A stretch of 64,000 bases of DNA from Micromonospora parathelypteridis (lineage in GTDB: Bacteria; Actinomycetota; Actinomycetes; Mycobacteriales; Micromonosporaceae): NCBI RefSeq assembly GCF_014201145.1, contig NZ_JACHDP010000001.1, positions 2,604,001 to 2,668,000 on the forward strand, read 5' to 3'. Below the pieces are notes generated by a model. That model had not been told where the DNA came from. It saw only the letters and a list, made by a program, of their open reading frames with translations, and made no database searches. The translations under genes were made by a program, and so were the position numbers. This document shows, piece by piece, positions 1 through 8,061 of the stretch (its first letter is position 1; every line of letters begins with the position of its first letter).

Positions 1-2
1 GG

Positions 3-1286
3 CAGGACCCCGGCTGGGATCCCCTGGCCTTCCTGGTCGCCGAGGCCCACCGGCGCAACCTGGAGTTCCACGCCTGGTTCAACCCGTACCGCGTCTCGAT
101 GCCCGCGCCCGGCGGCGCCGGCGCGGACCTCGCCCAGCTCGCCCCCGGCCACCCGGCCCGGCAGCATCCGGACTGGACCTTCGCCTACCCGCCGGCCGGC
201 GTGGCCGGCAGCCGGCTCTACTACAACCCCGGCATCCCCGAGGTCCGCGAGTTCGTGCAGACCGCGATGATGGACGCGGTCAGCCGGTACGACATCGACG
301 GCGTGCACTTCGACGACTACTTCTACCCCTACCCCAGCGGCACGTACCAGGTGCCGGACGACGCCACCTTCGCGGCCTACAACCGGGGCTTCACCGACCG
401 GGCGGACTGGCGGCGCGACAACATCAACCTGCTGATCCAGGAGATGAACGGCAAGATCAAGGCGGCGAAGCCGTGGGTGAAGTTCGGGGTCAGTCCGTTC
501 GGCATCTGGCGCAACAAGGCCGTCGACCCGCTCGGCTCGGACACCACCGGCAGCCAGTCGTACGACATCATCTCCGCCGACACCCGTAAGTGGATCAAGC
601 AGGAGTGGATCGACTACGTGGTGCCGCAGCTCTACTGGTACATCGGCCAGTACCCGGCGGCCGACTACGCGCGACTCGTGCCGTGGTGGGCCGAGACCGT
701 GCGGGGCACCCGCGTACAGCTCTACATCGGCCAGGCCGACTACAAGAGCGGCGATGCGGCGTACGGGCCGTTCTGGCAGAACCCGAGTGAGCTGTCCGAC
801 CACCTGACGCTCAATCAGGCGTACCCCGAGGTGCAGGGCAACGTGCACTTCTCGGCAGTTCAGGTGCGGGCCAACCGGCTCGGCGCCACCGACATCTACG
901 CGGCCGAGCACTACTCCCGTCCGGCGCTCGTGCCAGCCATGCCGCACCTGCCGGCCCGTCCACTGCTCTTCCCGGTGGTCACCAAGGCGGCACGGCAGGC
1001 CGACGGGGTCCGGCTGACCTGGCGCCAGCCGGCTGACGGCGTCGGGCCACTCGGCACCGCCACCTCGTACGCGATCTACCGGTTCGACGGCACCACGCTG
1101 CCGGGTCGGTGCGGCACCGCGGACGCCGCACACCTGGTCGACACCGTCCGGGCCACCCCGGGCGGCTCCCAGTCCTGGGTGGACACCTCGGCCGTGCCCG
1201 GCCGGCGCTACACCTACCAGCTGACCGCGCTGGACCGGTCGGCCAACGAGAGCCCGACGAGCCCGCCGGCCTTCGTCCTGCGCTGA
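3..1286 (+). CDS. GHL10-type glycoside hydrolase (DUF187/YngK-like), 5' end missing
   Basis: The frame is open from the window edge, so the N-terminus (signal peptide and first part of the barrel) lies outside; 427 codons are visible. The catalytic barrel shows the hallmarks of the GHL10 (PF02638) family: FHAWFNPYR near the edge, a DGVHFDDYFYPYP segment whose acidic residues fit the active-site region, and the FGVSPFGIWRN and YVVPQLYWYIGQYP strands. About the last 110 residues look like a fibronectin type III-like domain. The family is secreted or surface-located and is thought to cleave cell-wall or other polysaccharides; the substrate cannot be read from the sequence. A strong terminator hairpin follows the stop. 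Confidence 0.85.
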   Translation, partial: QDPGWDPLAFLVAEAHRRNLEFHAWFNPYRVSMPAPGGAGADLAQLAPGHPARQHPDWTFAYPPAGVAGSRLYYNPGIPEVREFVQTAMMDAVSRYDIDGVHFDDYFYPYPSGTYQVPDDATFAAYNRGFTDRADWRRDNINLLIQEMNGKIKAAKPWVKFGVSPFGIWRNKAVDPLGSDTTGSQSYDIISADTRKWIKQEWIDYVVPQLYWYIGQYPAADYARLVPWWAETVRGTRVQLYIGQADYKSGDAAYGPFWQNPSELSDHLTLNQAYPEVQGNVHFSAVQVRANRLGATDIYAAEHYSRPALVPAMPHLPARPLLFPVVTKAARQADGVRLTWRQPADGVGPLGTATSYAIYRFDGTTLPGRCGTADAAHLVDTVRATPGGSQSWVDTSAVPGRRYTYQLTALDRSANESPTSPPAFVLR

Positions 1287-1302
1287 CCCGTCCGTCCCTC
1301 GC

Positions 1303-1339
1303 CGAATGCCCCGGGTGCTCAATGCTCCCGGGGCATTCG
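1303..1339 (+). terminator. Hairpin terminator after the GHL10 gene
   Basis: A perfect 13-bp stem (1303-1315 with 1327-1339) and an 11-nt loop start 17 bases after the stop codon. A T-rich stretch (tctgttt) follows. It probably ends transcription of the glycoside hydrolase gene. Confidence 0.75.
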
Positions 1340-1472
1340 TCTGTTTCGACGCCTGTCATCAATAGTTGGCGCGGCACATACCGACCGGTTGATCAGCTGA
1401 TCGAGACTCATCGACATCCGGTAACCCGCCGGTAACTTCCGTCCCGCCCGCTCACCCCCGCGGAGGTAACCC

Positions 1473-2012
1473 GTGCCCCGACGTCTCGCCACCCTGTTCG
1501 CCTCGGGCGCGCTAGCGCTGCTCGCCACCCTCGCCATCGCCTCCCCCGCCGCCGCCGTCACCCCCGCCCAGCGGCTCTCCGTGCTGTCCAGTTGGACCCA
1601 GACCAGCGCCTCCAGCTACAACTCCTGGAACAGCGCCCGGGTCAACCGGGCCCCCTGGGCCGAGTACAACTTCAACTGGTCCACCGACTACTGCTCGTCC
1701 AGCCCGGACAACCCACTCGGGTTCACCTTCAACCTGGGCTGCTACCGGCACGACTTCGGCTACCGCAACTACAAGGCGGTCGGCCAGTTCCCCGCCAACA
1801 AGTCCCGACTGGACAGCGCCTTCTACGAGGACCTGAAGCGCGTCTGCGCCACGTACAACGCGATCGTCCGGCCAGCCTGCTACAGCCTGGCCTGGACCTA
1901 CTACCAGGCGGTCAGCATCTTCGGATCGGTAGCGGCCGTCCAGCAGGCCGACATCGACCGCGCCGCCCGAATGAAGGCCGACGCCGAACGCCGAGCCGCC
2001 ACCCGCGCCTAA
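1473..2012 (+). CDS. Secreted prokaryotic phospholipase A2
   Basis: This 179-residue protein starts at a GTG placed five bases after GGAGGT. It has a clear signal peptide: MPRR, then a hydrophobic stretch ending SPAAAV, with cleavage likely near residue 29. The mature part matches the small actinobacterial/fungal phospholipase A2 family (PF09056, as in Streptomyces violaceoruber PLA2). It has the Ca/catalytic motif GCYRHDFGYRNYK, where the His-Asp pair is the catalytic dyad, and four cysteines suited to two disulfides (DYCSS, GCYRH, RVCAT, PACYS). It should hydrolyse the sn-2 ester of phospholipids outside the cell. It is convergent with the cyclase-like regulator, and a large palindrome covers both gene ends. 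Confidence 0.9.
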   Translation: MPRRLATLFASGALALLATLAIASPAAAVTPAQRLSVLSSWTQTSASSYNSWNSARVNRAPWAEYNFNWSTDYCSSSPDNPLGFTFNLGCYRHDFGYRNYKAVGQFPANKSRLDSAFYEDLKRVCATYNAIVRPACYSLAWTYYQAVSIFGSVAAVQQADIDRAARMKADAERRAATRA

Positions 2013-2118
2013 CCCCACCCCCCACCCGCGTTGATCATGAAGTTGTCGCGCGCCTACTCGGCGTGTCGCGGCAATAACTTCATGATCAACAACGGTGGGG
2101 GTGGGTGGGTTAGGCGCG
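2004..2118. repeat. 115-bp imperfect palindrome spanning both stop codons of convergent genes
   Basis: The inner arms are perfect: 15 bases at 2030-2044 (GTTGATCATGAAGTT) and their complement at 2076-2090. Outer C-rich and G-rich arms (about 2011-2028 and 2092-2112) also pair imperfectly. The palindrome reaches into both genes: CGCGCCTAACCC at 2004-2015 mirrors the sequence at 2107-2118, so each TAA stop lies in a stem. It should act as a bidirectional terminator; the inner GATCATGAAGTT arms look like a dispersed intergenic element. Confidence 0.75.
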
Positions 2119-4950
2119 TTCGGTGCGGGTTGCTGGATGGCGGTCGGGGTCGGCGGGGCTGAGCGGGGTTGGCTCCGGCAGGCCGGTGCTGAAACGGATT
2201 GAATCCGCCGCCAGGTCCGGATGCTCCACGTCCAGTGCCAGCGCCGCGGCCTCGTCCAACCCCAACTCCGCACCCTCGCCGTACGCGTCGTCGAAGGCCG
2301 CGTCGCCCAGCACCGCGCGCAACTCCGCCTGCTGTTCGGCCCAGTAGCTGCCGTAGATACCCGGGGTCGCTCGCATGCTCGCCCGGGTGGCCTGCGCCGC
2401 TCCGAACAGGCGAGCGGCGGTCAACCGGTCTCCGCCGATCGCGCAGCGCACCGCGATCGCGTTCAACGTGTCGCAGGCCCGGCCGTGATAGCCATGGCCC
2501 ATCCGAGAACGCAGTGCCACCAACAGGTGCTCATGTGCCGCGATCACGTCACCCCGGGCCAGCGCGACCATCCCGAGCAGCATGTCCACCGAACGCCGAC
2601 CCCGCTCGACCGGACGGACCGCCTCCACCGGGCGGACCGCACCCAGCAGATCCGCGGCCTCCTCCAGGGCGCCCCGCCGCCAGAGCAACTCGGCCAGGCT
2701 GAACACCGCCAGCAGTGCCTCGCCGACCACGTCCTGCCCATGCGCCCAGTCGATGACCTCCCGGCACACCCGCTCGGCCTCGACGAACTGGCCCATGTCC
2801 ACCAGCGGAGCGGCCCTGCCGGCGAGCACCCGGGCCAGCAACCCGGCATCACCGGCCTGCCGGGCGGCCGCCTCCGCCCGCTGGGAGTAGCGCAACTCCT
2901 CGGCGAACTCGCCGTCGGCACCGGCGTGCAGCGAATGCATGTGGTAGACCGCCGCCAGCTCCGCCTCCGGGATCCGCTCGCCCGTTTCAGCGAGACGCCC
3001 GTACAACCGGAACAGCCAGAGCCGCCCCTCCCGGGCCAAGCCCCGCTCAAGCCACCACTGGTCCAGGCCACCAGCCAACCCGAGACCGGCGCGGGCGCTG
3101 CCACCGGTCGCGCACCAGCGCAGGGCGGCGCGAAGCTCCCCGGCCAGCGGATCGAGGGCGTACAGCGACAGCGTCACCGGCCGGCCGTCCTGGCCCAGGC
3201 GCGCCCGCTCCACCGCATGCCCCGACCAGGCCACATGCCGGTCCCGGGCGGCCTGCTCCTCACCCGCCTCGACCAACCGCCGCGCCGCGTACGCCCGGAT
3301 GGGGTCGAGCATCCGGTAGGTGCTGCCGGCGGCACGTGGCTCGGCCAACACCATCGACTTGTCCACCAGCACCGAGAGTGGATCCAGCGGGTCGTCACCC
3401 AGCAGCCACTCCACCGTCGCCAGGTCCACCGGCCCGGCGAAGACCGCCAGCCACCGCAGCAGACGAGCGGCCCGAGGCCCCAGCGTCCGGTACGACCAGG
3501 TGACGGTGGCCTGCATGGTCAGGTGCCGCTCGGTGGCTGAGCGCTGCACCGCCCTGCTCGCCGGGGTGGGCGGCGACGCCCCGGCGGCCGCGGCGACCAG
3601 GTCCACCGTGTCCTGCTGATTGCCGGACCAACCCCGCTCCACCGGTGGTGGATCCGGGTCCTCCCGGCCGGCGTCCAGTGTGCCGAGCACATCGTCGAGC
3701 CGCTCGGCGAGTTGACCGACCGAGAGCACCCGCAGGCGGGCGGCGGCCAACTCGATGGCGAGCGGCAACCCGTCCAGCCGCTGCACCACCCGGCGAAGAT
3801 CGGCCGACTCGGCGGGGTCCGGCTGTCGGCCGCCGCGGGCCGCCGTCGTACGGTCCAGCAACAACGCCACCGCGTCGCTCTCCACACCGTCCGCCTGCGG
3901 GTCGACCGAGAGCGGCGGGATCCGCCACACCACCTCGCCCGGCAGGCTGAACGACTCACGGCTGGTCGCCAGCACCCGCACACCGCCCCCGCCGGACAGC
4001 AACCGCGCGATCACCTCCGCACAGGCGGCCGGTTGGGTGTCGCAGGTGTCCAGGACGACCAGCATGCGGCGGCCGGCCGCGTGCTCGACCAGGGTGTCCA
4101 CCATCGGCCGGCCCGGCTCGGGTCGCAGGCCGAGCACCGCGGCGATCGCGAACGCCACCAGCCCCGGGTCGGTCACCGTGGCGATGTCGACGAACCAGAC
4201 CCCATCCGGGTACGCCTCGACCACCCCGCTGGCCAGCTCCACCGCGAGCCGGGTCTTGCCCGCGCCCCCCGCCCCCAGCACGGTCACGAGGCGGTGCTGC
4301 TCCAGCAACAACCCCAGCTCGACGCGCTCGGACTGCCGACCAACGAACGACGTCACCTGGGTCGGCAGGTTGTGCGCCACCGCGTCGGCGGTACGGGGTC
4401 GGGGGAACTGCCGCTCCAGGCCCGGTGCGACCAGTTGGAAGAGTCGTTCCCGGTCGTCGAAGCCGCGCAACCGGTGCAGGCCCAGGTCGAGCAGGGACGC
4501 ACCGGGCGGCAACGGATCGGCCCGACGGGCGGTGGACGCCGAACAGAGCACCTGCCCGCCATGGGCGGCGGCGGCCACCCGAGCGGCGCGGTGCACCTCG
4601 GGGCTGGCGTACTCGCCGTCGCGCGGCTCGGCGTAGCCGGTGTGCAGGCCCATCCGCACCCGGGGCGCGGCTTCCGCGGTGGGCCAGTCATGGCTGGACA
4701 ACGCCCGCTGGGCGGTCAGACACGCGGTCAGCGCCGCCGCCGCGTCCTCGAAGGCCAGGAAGAACGAGTCGCCCTCGGTCAGCAGCTCAGCGCCGCCCGT
4801 GCTGGCCAGCGTCCGGCGCAGCAGCCGTCGATGCTCGGCGAGCACCGGGCGGTAGTCCGGCCCGAGCAGCTGAGCCAGCCGGGTCGAGCCCTCGATATCG
4901 GTGAACACGAAGGTCACCCAACCGCTCGGGAGCTGGATCCGTGGCGACAT
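2110..4950 (-). CDS. Class III cyclase-like domain fused to NB-ARC-type ATPase and TPR-like regulator
   Basis: The protein has 946 residues from an ATG preceded by GGAGG at 8 bases; an upstream in-frame ATG at 5010 lacks this site. Residues about 10-175 form a class III nucleotidyl cyclase domain (VTFVFTDIEGSTRLAQ, LLTEGDSFFLAF, VRMGLHTGYA). The usual VNxAAR motif reads VHRAAR, so the catalytic Asn is replaced and cyclase activity is doubtful. A STAND/NB-ARC-type ATPase follows, with Walker A LGAGGAGKTRLA and Walker B-like RRMLVVLDTCD, then a winged-helix region and a helical TPR-like C-terminal half. Members of this architecture are signal-responsive regulators common in actinomycetes. No LuxR DNA-binding domain is visible at the C-terminus. 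A low-complexity, Pro/Ala-rich insert lies between the ATPase and the following helical region. Confidence 0.8.
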   Translation of the reverse strand: MSPRIQLPSGWVTFVFTDIEGSTRLAQLLGPDYRPVLAEHRRLLRRTLASTGGAELLTEGDSFFLAFEDAAAALTACLTAQRALSSHDWPTAEAAPRVRMGLHTGYAEPRDGEYASPEVHRAARVAAAAHGGQVLCSASTARRADPLPPGASLLDLGLHRLRGFDDRERLFQLVAPGLERQFPRPRTADAVAHNLPTQVTSFVGRQSERVELGLLLEQHRLVTVLGAGGAGKTRLAVELASGVVEAYPDGVWFVDIATVTDPGLVAFAIAAVLGLRPEPGRPMVDTLVEHAAGRRMLVVLDTCDTQPAACAEVIARLLSGGGGVRVLATSRESFSLPGEVVWRIPPLSVDPQADGVESDAVALLLDRTTAARGGRQPDPAESADLRRVVQRLDGLPLAIELAAARLRVLSVGQLAERLDDVLGTLDAGREDPDPPPVERGWSGNQQDTVDLVAAAAGASPPTPASRAVQRSATERHLTMQATVTWSYRTLGPRAARLLRWLAVFAGPVDLATVEWLLGDDPLDPLSVLVDKSMVLAEPRAAGSTYRMLDPIRAYAARRLVEAGEEQAARDRHVAWSGHAVERARLGQDGRPVTLSLYALDPLAGELRAALRWCATGGSARAGLGLAGGLDQWWLERGLAREGRLWLFRLYGRLAETGERIPEAELAAVYHMHSLHAGADGEFAEELRYSQRAEAAARQAGDAGLLARVLAGRAAPLVDMGQFVEAERVCREVIDWAHGQDVVGEALLAVFSLAELLWRRGALEEAADLLGAVRPVEAVRPVERGRRSVDMLLGMVALARGDVIAAHEHLLVALRSRMGHGYHGRACDTLNAIAVRCAIGGDRLTAARLFGAAQATRASMRATPGIYGSYWAEQQAELRAVLGDAAFDDAYGEGAELGLDEAAALALDVEHPDLAADSIRFSTGLPEPTPLSPADPDRHPATRTERA

Positions 4951-5102
4951 GCGTGGAACCTCCGCCCGTGACGTCGGGTTCATGCTGCCTGAGTCCGAGT
5001 GGTCACACATCGTGAGAACGGCCGGGCAGGTGCCGCCTCAAAGTGCCACTCGGACCCGCTCCCGGCAAGACCAGCCCACCAGGTGGCGGCGAACTGACCA
5101 GA

Positions 5103-5318
5103 TCAGCAACCGCAGGCGCCGCCGCAGCACCCACCACCGGCGGACGCCGGGGCACCACCGGCCGCACCACCCCGGCCGGTGACCGCGACCGCGGAGAGCA
5201 GCTTGACTGTGTCGGCGTGTCCCTGCGGGCAGGTGGCCGGGTCGGCGGCCGCAGCCATCGAACGGTTGACCTCGAAGGTGTCGCCGCAGGCGCGGCAGCG
5301 GAACTCGTACCGGGGCAT
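5103..5318 (-). CDS. FmdB-type zinc ribbon protein
   Basis: This 71-residue protein starts MPRYEFRCRACGDTFEVNRSM, the signature of the FmdB regulatory family (PF09723). The expected Zn pair CRAC is present; the second ligand group is a single Cys followed by His (ATCPQGHAD). The C-terminus is Gly/Ala-rich and ends in CCGGACGC, a Cys cluster seen in some FmdB-like proteins. The role is unknown. It diverges from the transglycosylase gene with only 37 bases between starts, so the two share a promoter region. No clear Shine-Dalgarno sequence precedes the ATG. Confidence 0.8.
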   Translation of the reverse strand: MPRYEFRCRACGDTFEVNRSMAAAADPATCPQGHADTVKLLSAVAVTGRGGAAGGAPASAGGGCCGGACGC

Positions 5319-5355
5319 GGCACCCAGGGTACGTGGATCTGGCGTTCGGCGGAGC

Positions 5356-6879
5356 ATGGGTGATACTCGACAGGTGGTGGACGGCGAGGACGACACGCGT
5401 GTGCAACCGTTACGACCGGCCGCGCCGCTGGACGGGCCACTGGAGGGCTCGGGAGCCGCGCCCGATCCGGTGCGCGCGGTGCCCCGCCCCCGCCGGCCCT
5501 GGCTGGGCGGCCGGTCCGGGGGTGCCCCGACCGCACCTGCCGCCACGTCCAGCCCTGGCGATCCCGCCGGATCGGGTGCGAGCGTCACCGCACCCGAGGC
5601 GAAGGCCCCGGCCGAGCCCGACCCGAAGGCCGAGACGAAGGCCGACAGCCCGAAGACCGAAGGTGCAAAGGCCGAAGACGCGAACACCGAGGGCGCAAAG
5701 GCCGACAGCACGAAGGCCGAAGGTGCGAAAGCCGAAGACGCGAACACCGAGGGCGCAAAGGCCGACAGCACGAAGGCCGAAGACGCGAACACCGAGAGCC
5801 CGAAGACCGAGGGCGCGAGCGCCGGCGCGTCGGCTGACGATGCGAAGACCGTCACGGTGGTCGCCGCCGCGGACCTGGCGAAAACCAGTGTGGACGAAGT
5901 GCCCGTCGTAACGGCGTCCGCACCCACCCGGCGCCGGCGGGTGCCGTTCGCACACGCGGTACGGCTGCCGCCGCGTCAGGCAGCAGCCTCCGCCGCCCGC
6001 GCGACCCGTGCCTGGGCTCGCCGCCCGAGTGGTCGGCTCACCCTGCCCGGACTCTTCCTTCTGGCGCTGGTGGCCGCGACCGCCGCGGCCGGCGCGCTGC
6101 TCGTGCCGGCCACGATCCGTGCACCCCGCACTGTCGCAGACGACTCCTCGGCCGGGCCGAGCGCAACCGCACCGTCGGGCCTGCCGTCCGAGGTCCCGAC
6201 CGGCGGGCTACCCGGCGGCGGGCTTCCCAGTGGCGGGCTGCCCAGCGGGTATCCCAGCAGCGGGCTTCCCAGCGGGTATCCCAGTGGCGGGCCGGTGACC
6301 GGAGTCCGGCCCTCGGACGCCCTGGCCGGTTGGGCTCAGCAGGTCGGCGCCAAGGTGGGCGTCCCGGCTGTCGCCATGCAGGCGTACGGCTACGCCGAGC
6401 TGATGCTCGCCCAGACCAACCGCAGCTGCGCGCTGAGCTGGACCACGCTGGCGGCGATCGGTCAGGTCGAATCGGGGCACGGTTCGGCAAACCGCGCACG
6501 GCTCGGGCAGGACGGCAAGGCGCTACCGAAGATCATCGGGCTGCCCTTGGACGGCAAGGACGGGCGGATGCGGATCATCGACACCGACCGCGGGCAGCTC
6601 GACGGCGACACGATCCTCGACAAGGCGATCGGGCCGATGCAGTTCATCCCGAGCACCTGGCAGGAGATCGGCGCGGACGCGGACAACGACGGAGTCAAGG
6701 ACCCGCACGACCTGGACGACGCCGCCCTGGCAGCGGGGAACTACCTCTGCAAGGGCGGCCGTAACCTGAGCATCCCGACCGACTGGTGGAACGCGATTTT
6801 GTCCTACAACGACGTGCGCCGCTACGCCCAGGATGTCTACGACACCGCGAACCGGTACGGACGGGCCAGTCGCCCGTGA
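5356..6879 (+). CDS. Membrane-anchored lytic murein transglycosylase with repeat-rich N-terminus
   Basis: The predicted protein has 507 residues from ATG 5356; GTG codons at 5374 and 5377 are alternatives, as no start has a strong RBS. Order of parts: a cytoplasmic Ala/Glu/Lys/Thr-rich tail of about 200 residues containing a 20-residue tandem repeat, a transmembrane segment at about 229-251 (LTLPGLFLLALVAATAAAGALLV), a Gly/Ser/Pro linker with GLPSGYPS repeats at about 282-314, and a transglycosylase domain from about 325. The catalytic Glu is about residue 372 (IGQVESGHG), followed by GPMQFIPSTWQ and LSYND, typical of MltB/SLT_2-like enzymes of actinomycetes. It should cleave peptidoglycan glycan strands outside the membrane. 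Confidence 0.85.
   Translation: MGDTRQVVDGEDDTRVQPLRPAAPLDGPLEGSGAAPDPVRAVPRPRRPWLGGRSGGAPTAPAATSSPGDPAGSGASVTAPEAKAPAEPDPKAETKADSPKTEGAKAEDANTEGAKADSTKAEGAKAEDANTEGAKADSTKAEDANTESPKTEGASAGASADDAKTVTVVAAADLAKTSVDEVPVVTASAPTRRRRVPFAHAVRLPPRQAAASAARATRAWARRPSGRLTLPGLFLLALVAATAAAGALLVPATIRAPRTVADDSSAGPSATAPSGLPSEVPTGGLPGGGLPSGGLPSGYPSSGLPSGYPSGGPVTGVRPSDALAGWAQQVGAKVGVPAVAMQAYGYAELMLAQTNRSCALSWTTLAAIGQVESGHGSANRARLGQDGKALPKIIGLPLDGKDGRMRIIDTDRGQLDGDTILDKAIGPMQFIPSTWQEIGADADNDGVKDPHDLDDAALAAGNYLCKGGRNLSIPTDWWNAILSYNDVRRYAQDVYDTANRYGRASRP
5641..5780 (+). repeat. 60-bp tandem repeat inside the transglycosylase gene
   Basis: Two full units (5641-5700, 5701-5760) and one third of a third unit differ at only a few bases. 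Each encodes 20 residues of the pattern ADSxKxEGAKAEDANTEGAK. The unit length is a multiple of three, so copy-number change by slippage keeps the frame. Confidence 0.85.
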
Positions 6880-6948
6880 CGTGATCGTCTCGATACGTTG
6901 GAGAACTGGACACTTCCCCCCGGCACCTGTTAGCGGCAAGCTAGACGG

Positions 6949-7968
6949 GTGATGGTGCGCGAGTGGGACCCGAGGACCGCGTCGTCCGCCGAGATCGCGT
7001 CGCTGCTGGCCACGCTGAACGCGGTCCTGGCGACCGATCTGCCGCACGACCCGCCGTGGCGGGAGACCTCGCTGCGGGAATACCTCGCCGAGGTGATGCC
7101 CGGCGAGCGGCGGATCTCCTGGATCGCGCAGGCCGACCCGACCTCCCCCGACGACCCGGGCGCGGTGCTCGGCCAGGTTCATGTGCTGCTCCTCGGTGAC
7201 ATCGGCGTACTCGAGGTGCTGGTGCACCCGTCCGCGCGGCGCGGCCACCTCGGCCGTGACCTGGTGTTGCGTGCCGCCCGCCGGGTCTACCAGGAGGGTT
7301 TCCGGTCGATCGGCGTCGAGGTGGTCGGCGACACGCCCGCGGTCGGGTTCTACGAGTCGCTCGGCTTCACCCGGGAGTACGTGGAGACGCGCAGCGTGCT
7401 CGACCTGACCACGGTCGACTGGGCCGAACTGACCCAGATGGCCACCGGCGTCGCGGCGGGCTACCACCTGGAATTCTTCCCGGGCGGGCCACCGGACGAC
7501 CTGATCGAGGCGTACGCGCGGGCCAAGGCCGAGGTGCGCGACGTCGACGACGGCGAGCTGCGCCCCAGCTCCTACGACCCGGAGCGGCTGCGCGACAGCC
7601 TCGACACCCTGCACCGGCGGGGCATGAAGCCGTACATCGTGCTCGCCCGGCACGAGCAGAGCGGCGAGGTGGCCGGCCTGACCGAGGTGGTGGTCCCGGC
7701 GCAGCACCCGACCCGCGCCGACCAGTACGACACGATCGTCGCCCAGGACCACCGGGGTTACGGCATCGATCGGGCGATCAAGGCCCGGATGCTGCTGGAG
7801 CTGCGCTCCGCCGAGCCGGAGCTGATCGAGGTGCAGACCTGGAACGCGCAGGCCAACGAGGCGATGCTGAAGGTCAACGCCGAGCTGGGTTACCGGCCCG
7901 ACCGCGACTGGTGCGAATACAGCGTCGATGTCGCCGAGTTGGTGCACCGCCTCGACCCACCACGTTGA
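6949..7968 (+). CDS. Tandem-domain GNAT acetyltransferase
   Basis: The 339-residue product has two GNAT folds. The first (about 1-155) shows the acetyl-CoA loop ARRGHLGRDLVLRAARRVYQ and the end GFYESLGFTREYVE. The second (about 180-335) shows HRGYGIDRAIKARMLLEL and WNAQANEAMLKVNAELGYRP. This layout resembles mycothiol synthase (MshD) and related double-GNAT proteins of actinomycetes, but it is not obviously MshD itself; the substrate is unknown. The start may be GTG 6949 or ATG 6952, and no Shine-Dalgarno sequence is evident. It stands alone between the transglycosylase and nuclease genes. Confidence 0.8.
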   Translation: MMVREWDPRTASSAEIASLLATLNAVLATDLPHDPPWRETSLREYLAEVMPGERRISWIAQADPTSPDDPGAVLGQVHVLLLGDIGVLEVLVHPSARRGHLGRDLVLRAARRVYQEGFRSIGVEVVGDTPAVGFYESLGFTREYVETRSVLDLTTVDWAELTQMATGVAAGYHLEFFPGGPPDDLIEAYARAKAEVRDVDDGELRPSSYDPERLRDSLDTLHRRGMKPYIVLARHEQSGEVAGLTEVVVPAQHPTRADQYDTIVAQDHRGYGIDRAIKARMLLELRSAEPELIEVQTWNAQANEAMLKVNAELGYRPDRDWCEYSVDVAELVHRLDPPR

Positions 7969-8061
7969 GGGAATTCACGGAACTGTCCACTAGGGGATGG
8001 ACGATGGACAGTCGCGCACCTTAACGTGCGTTGACTCCCATCCACCCATCGTGGAGGCCCT

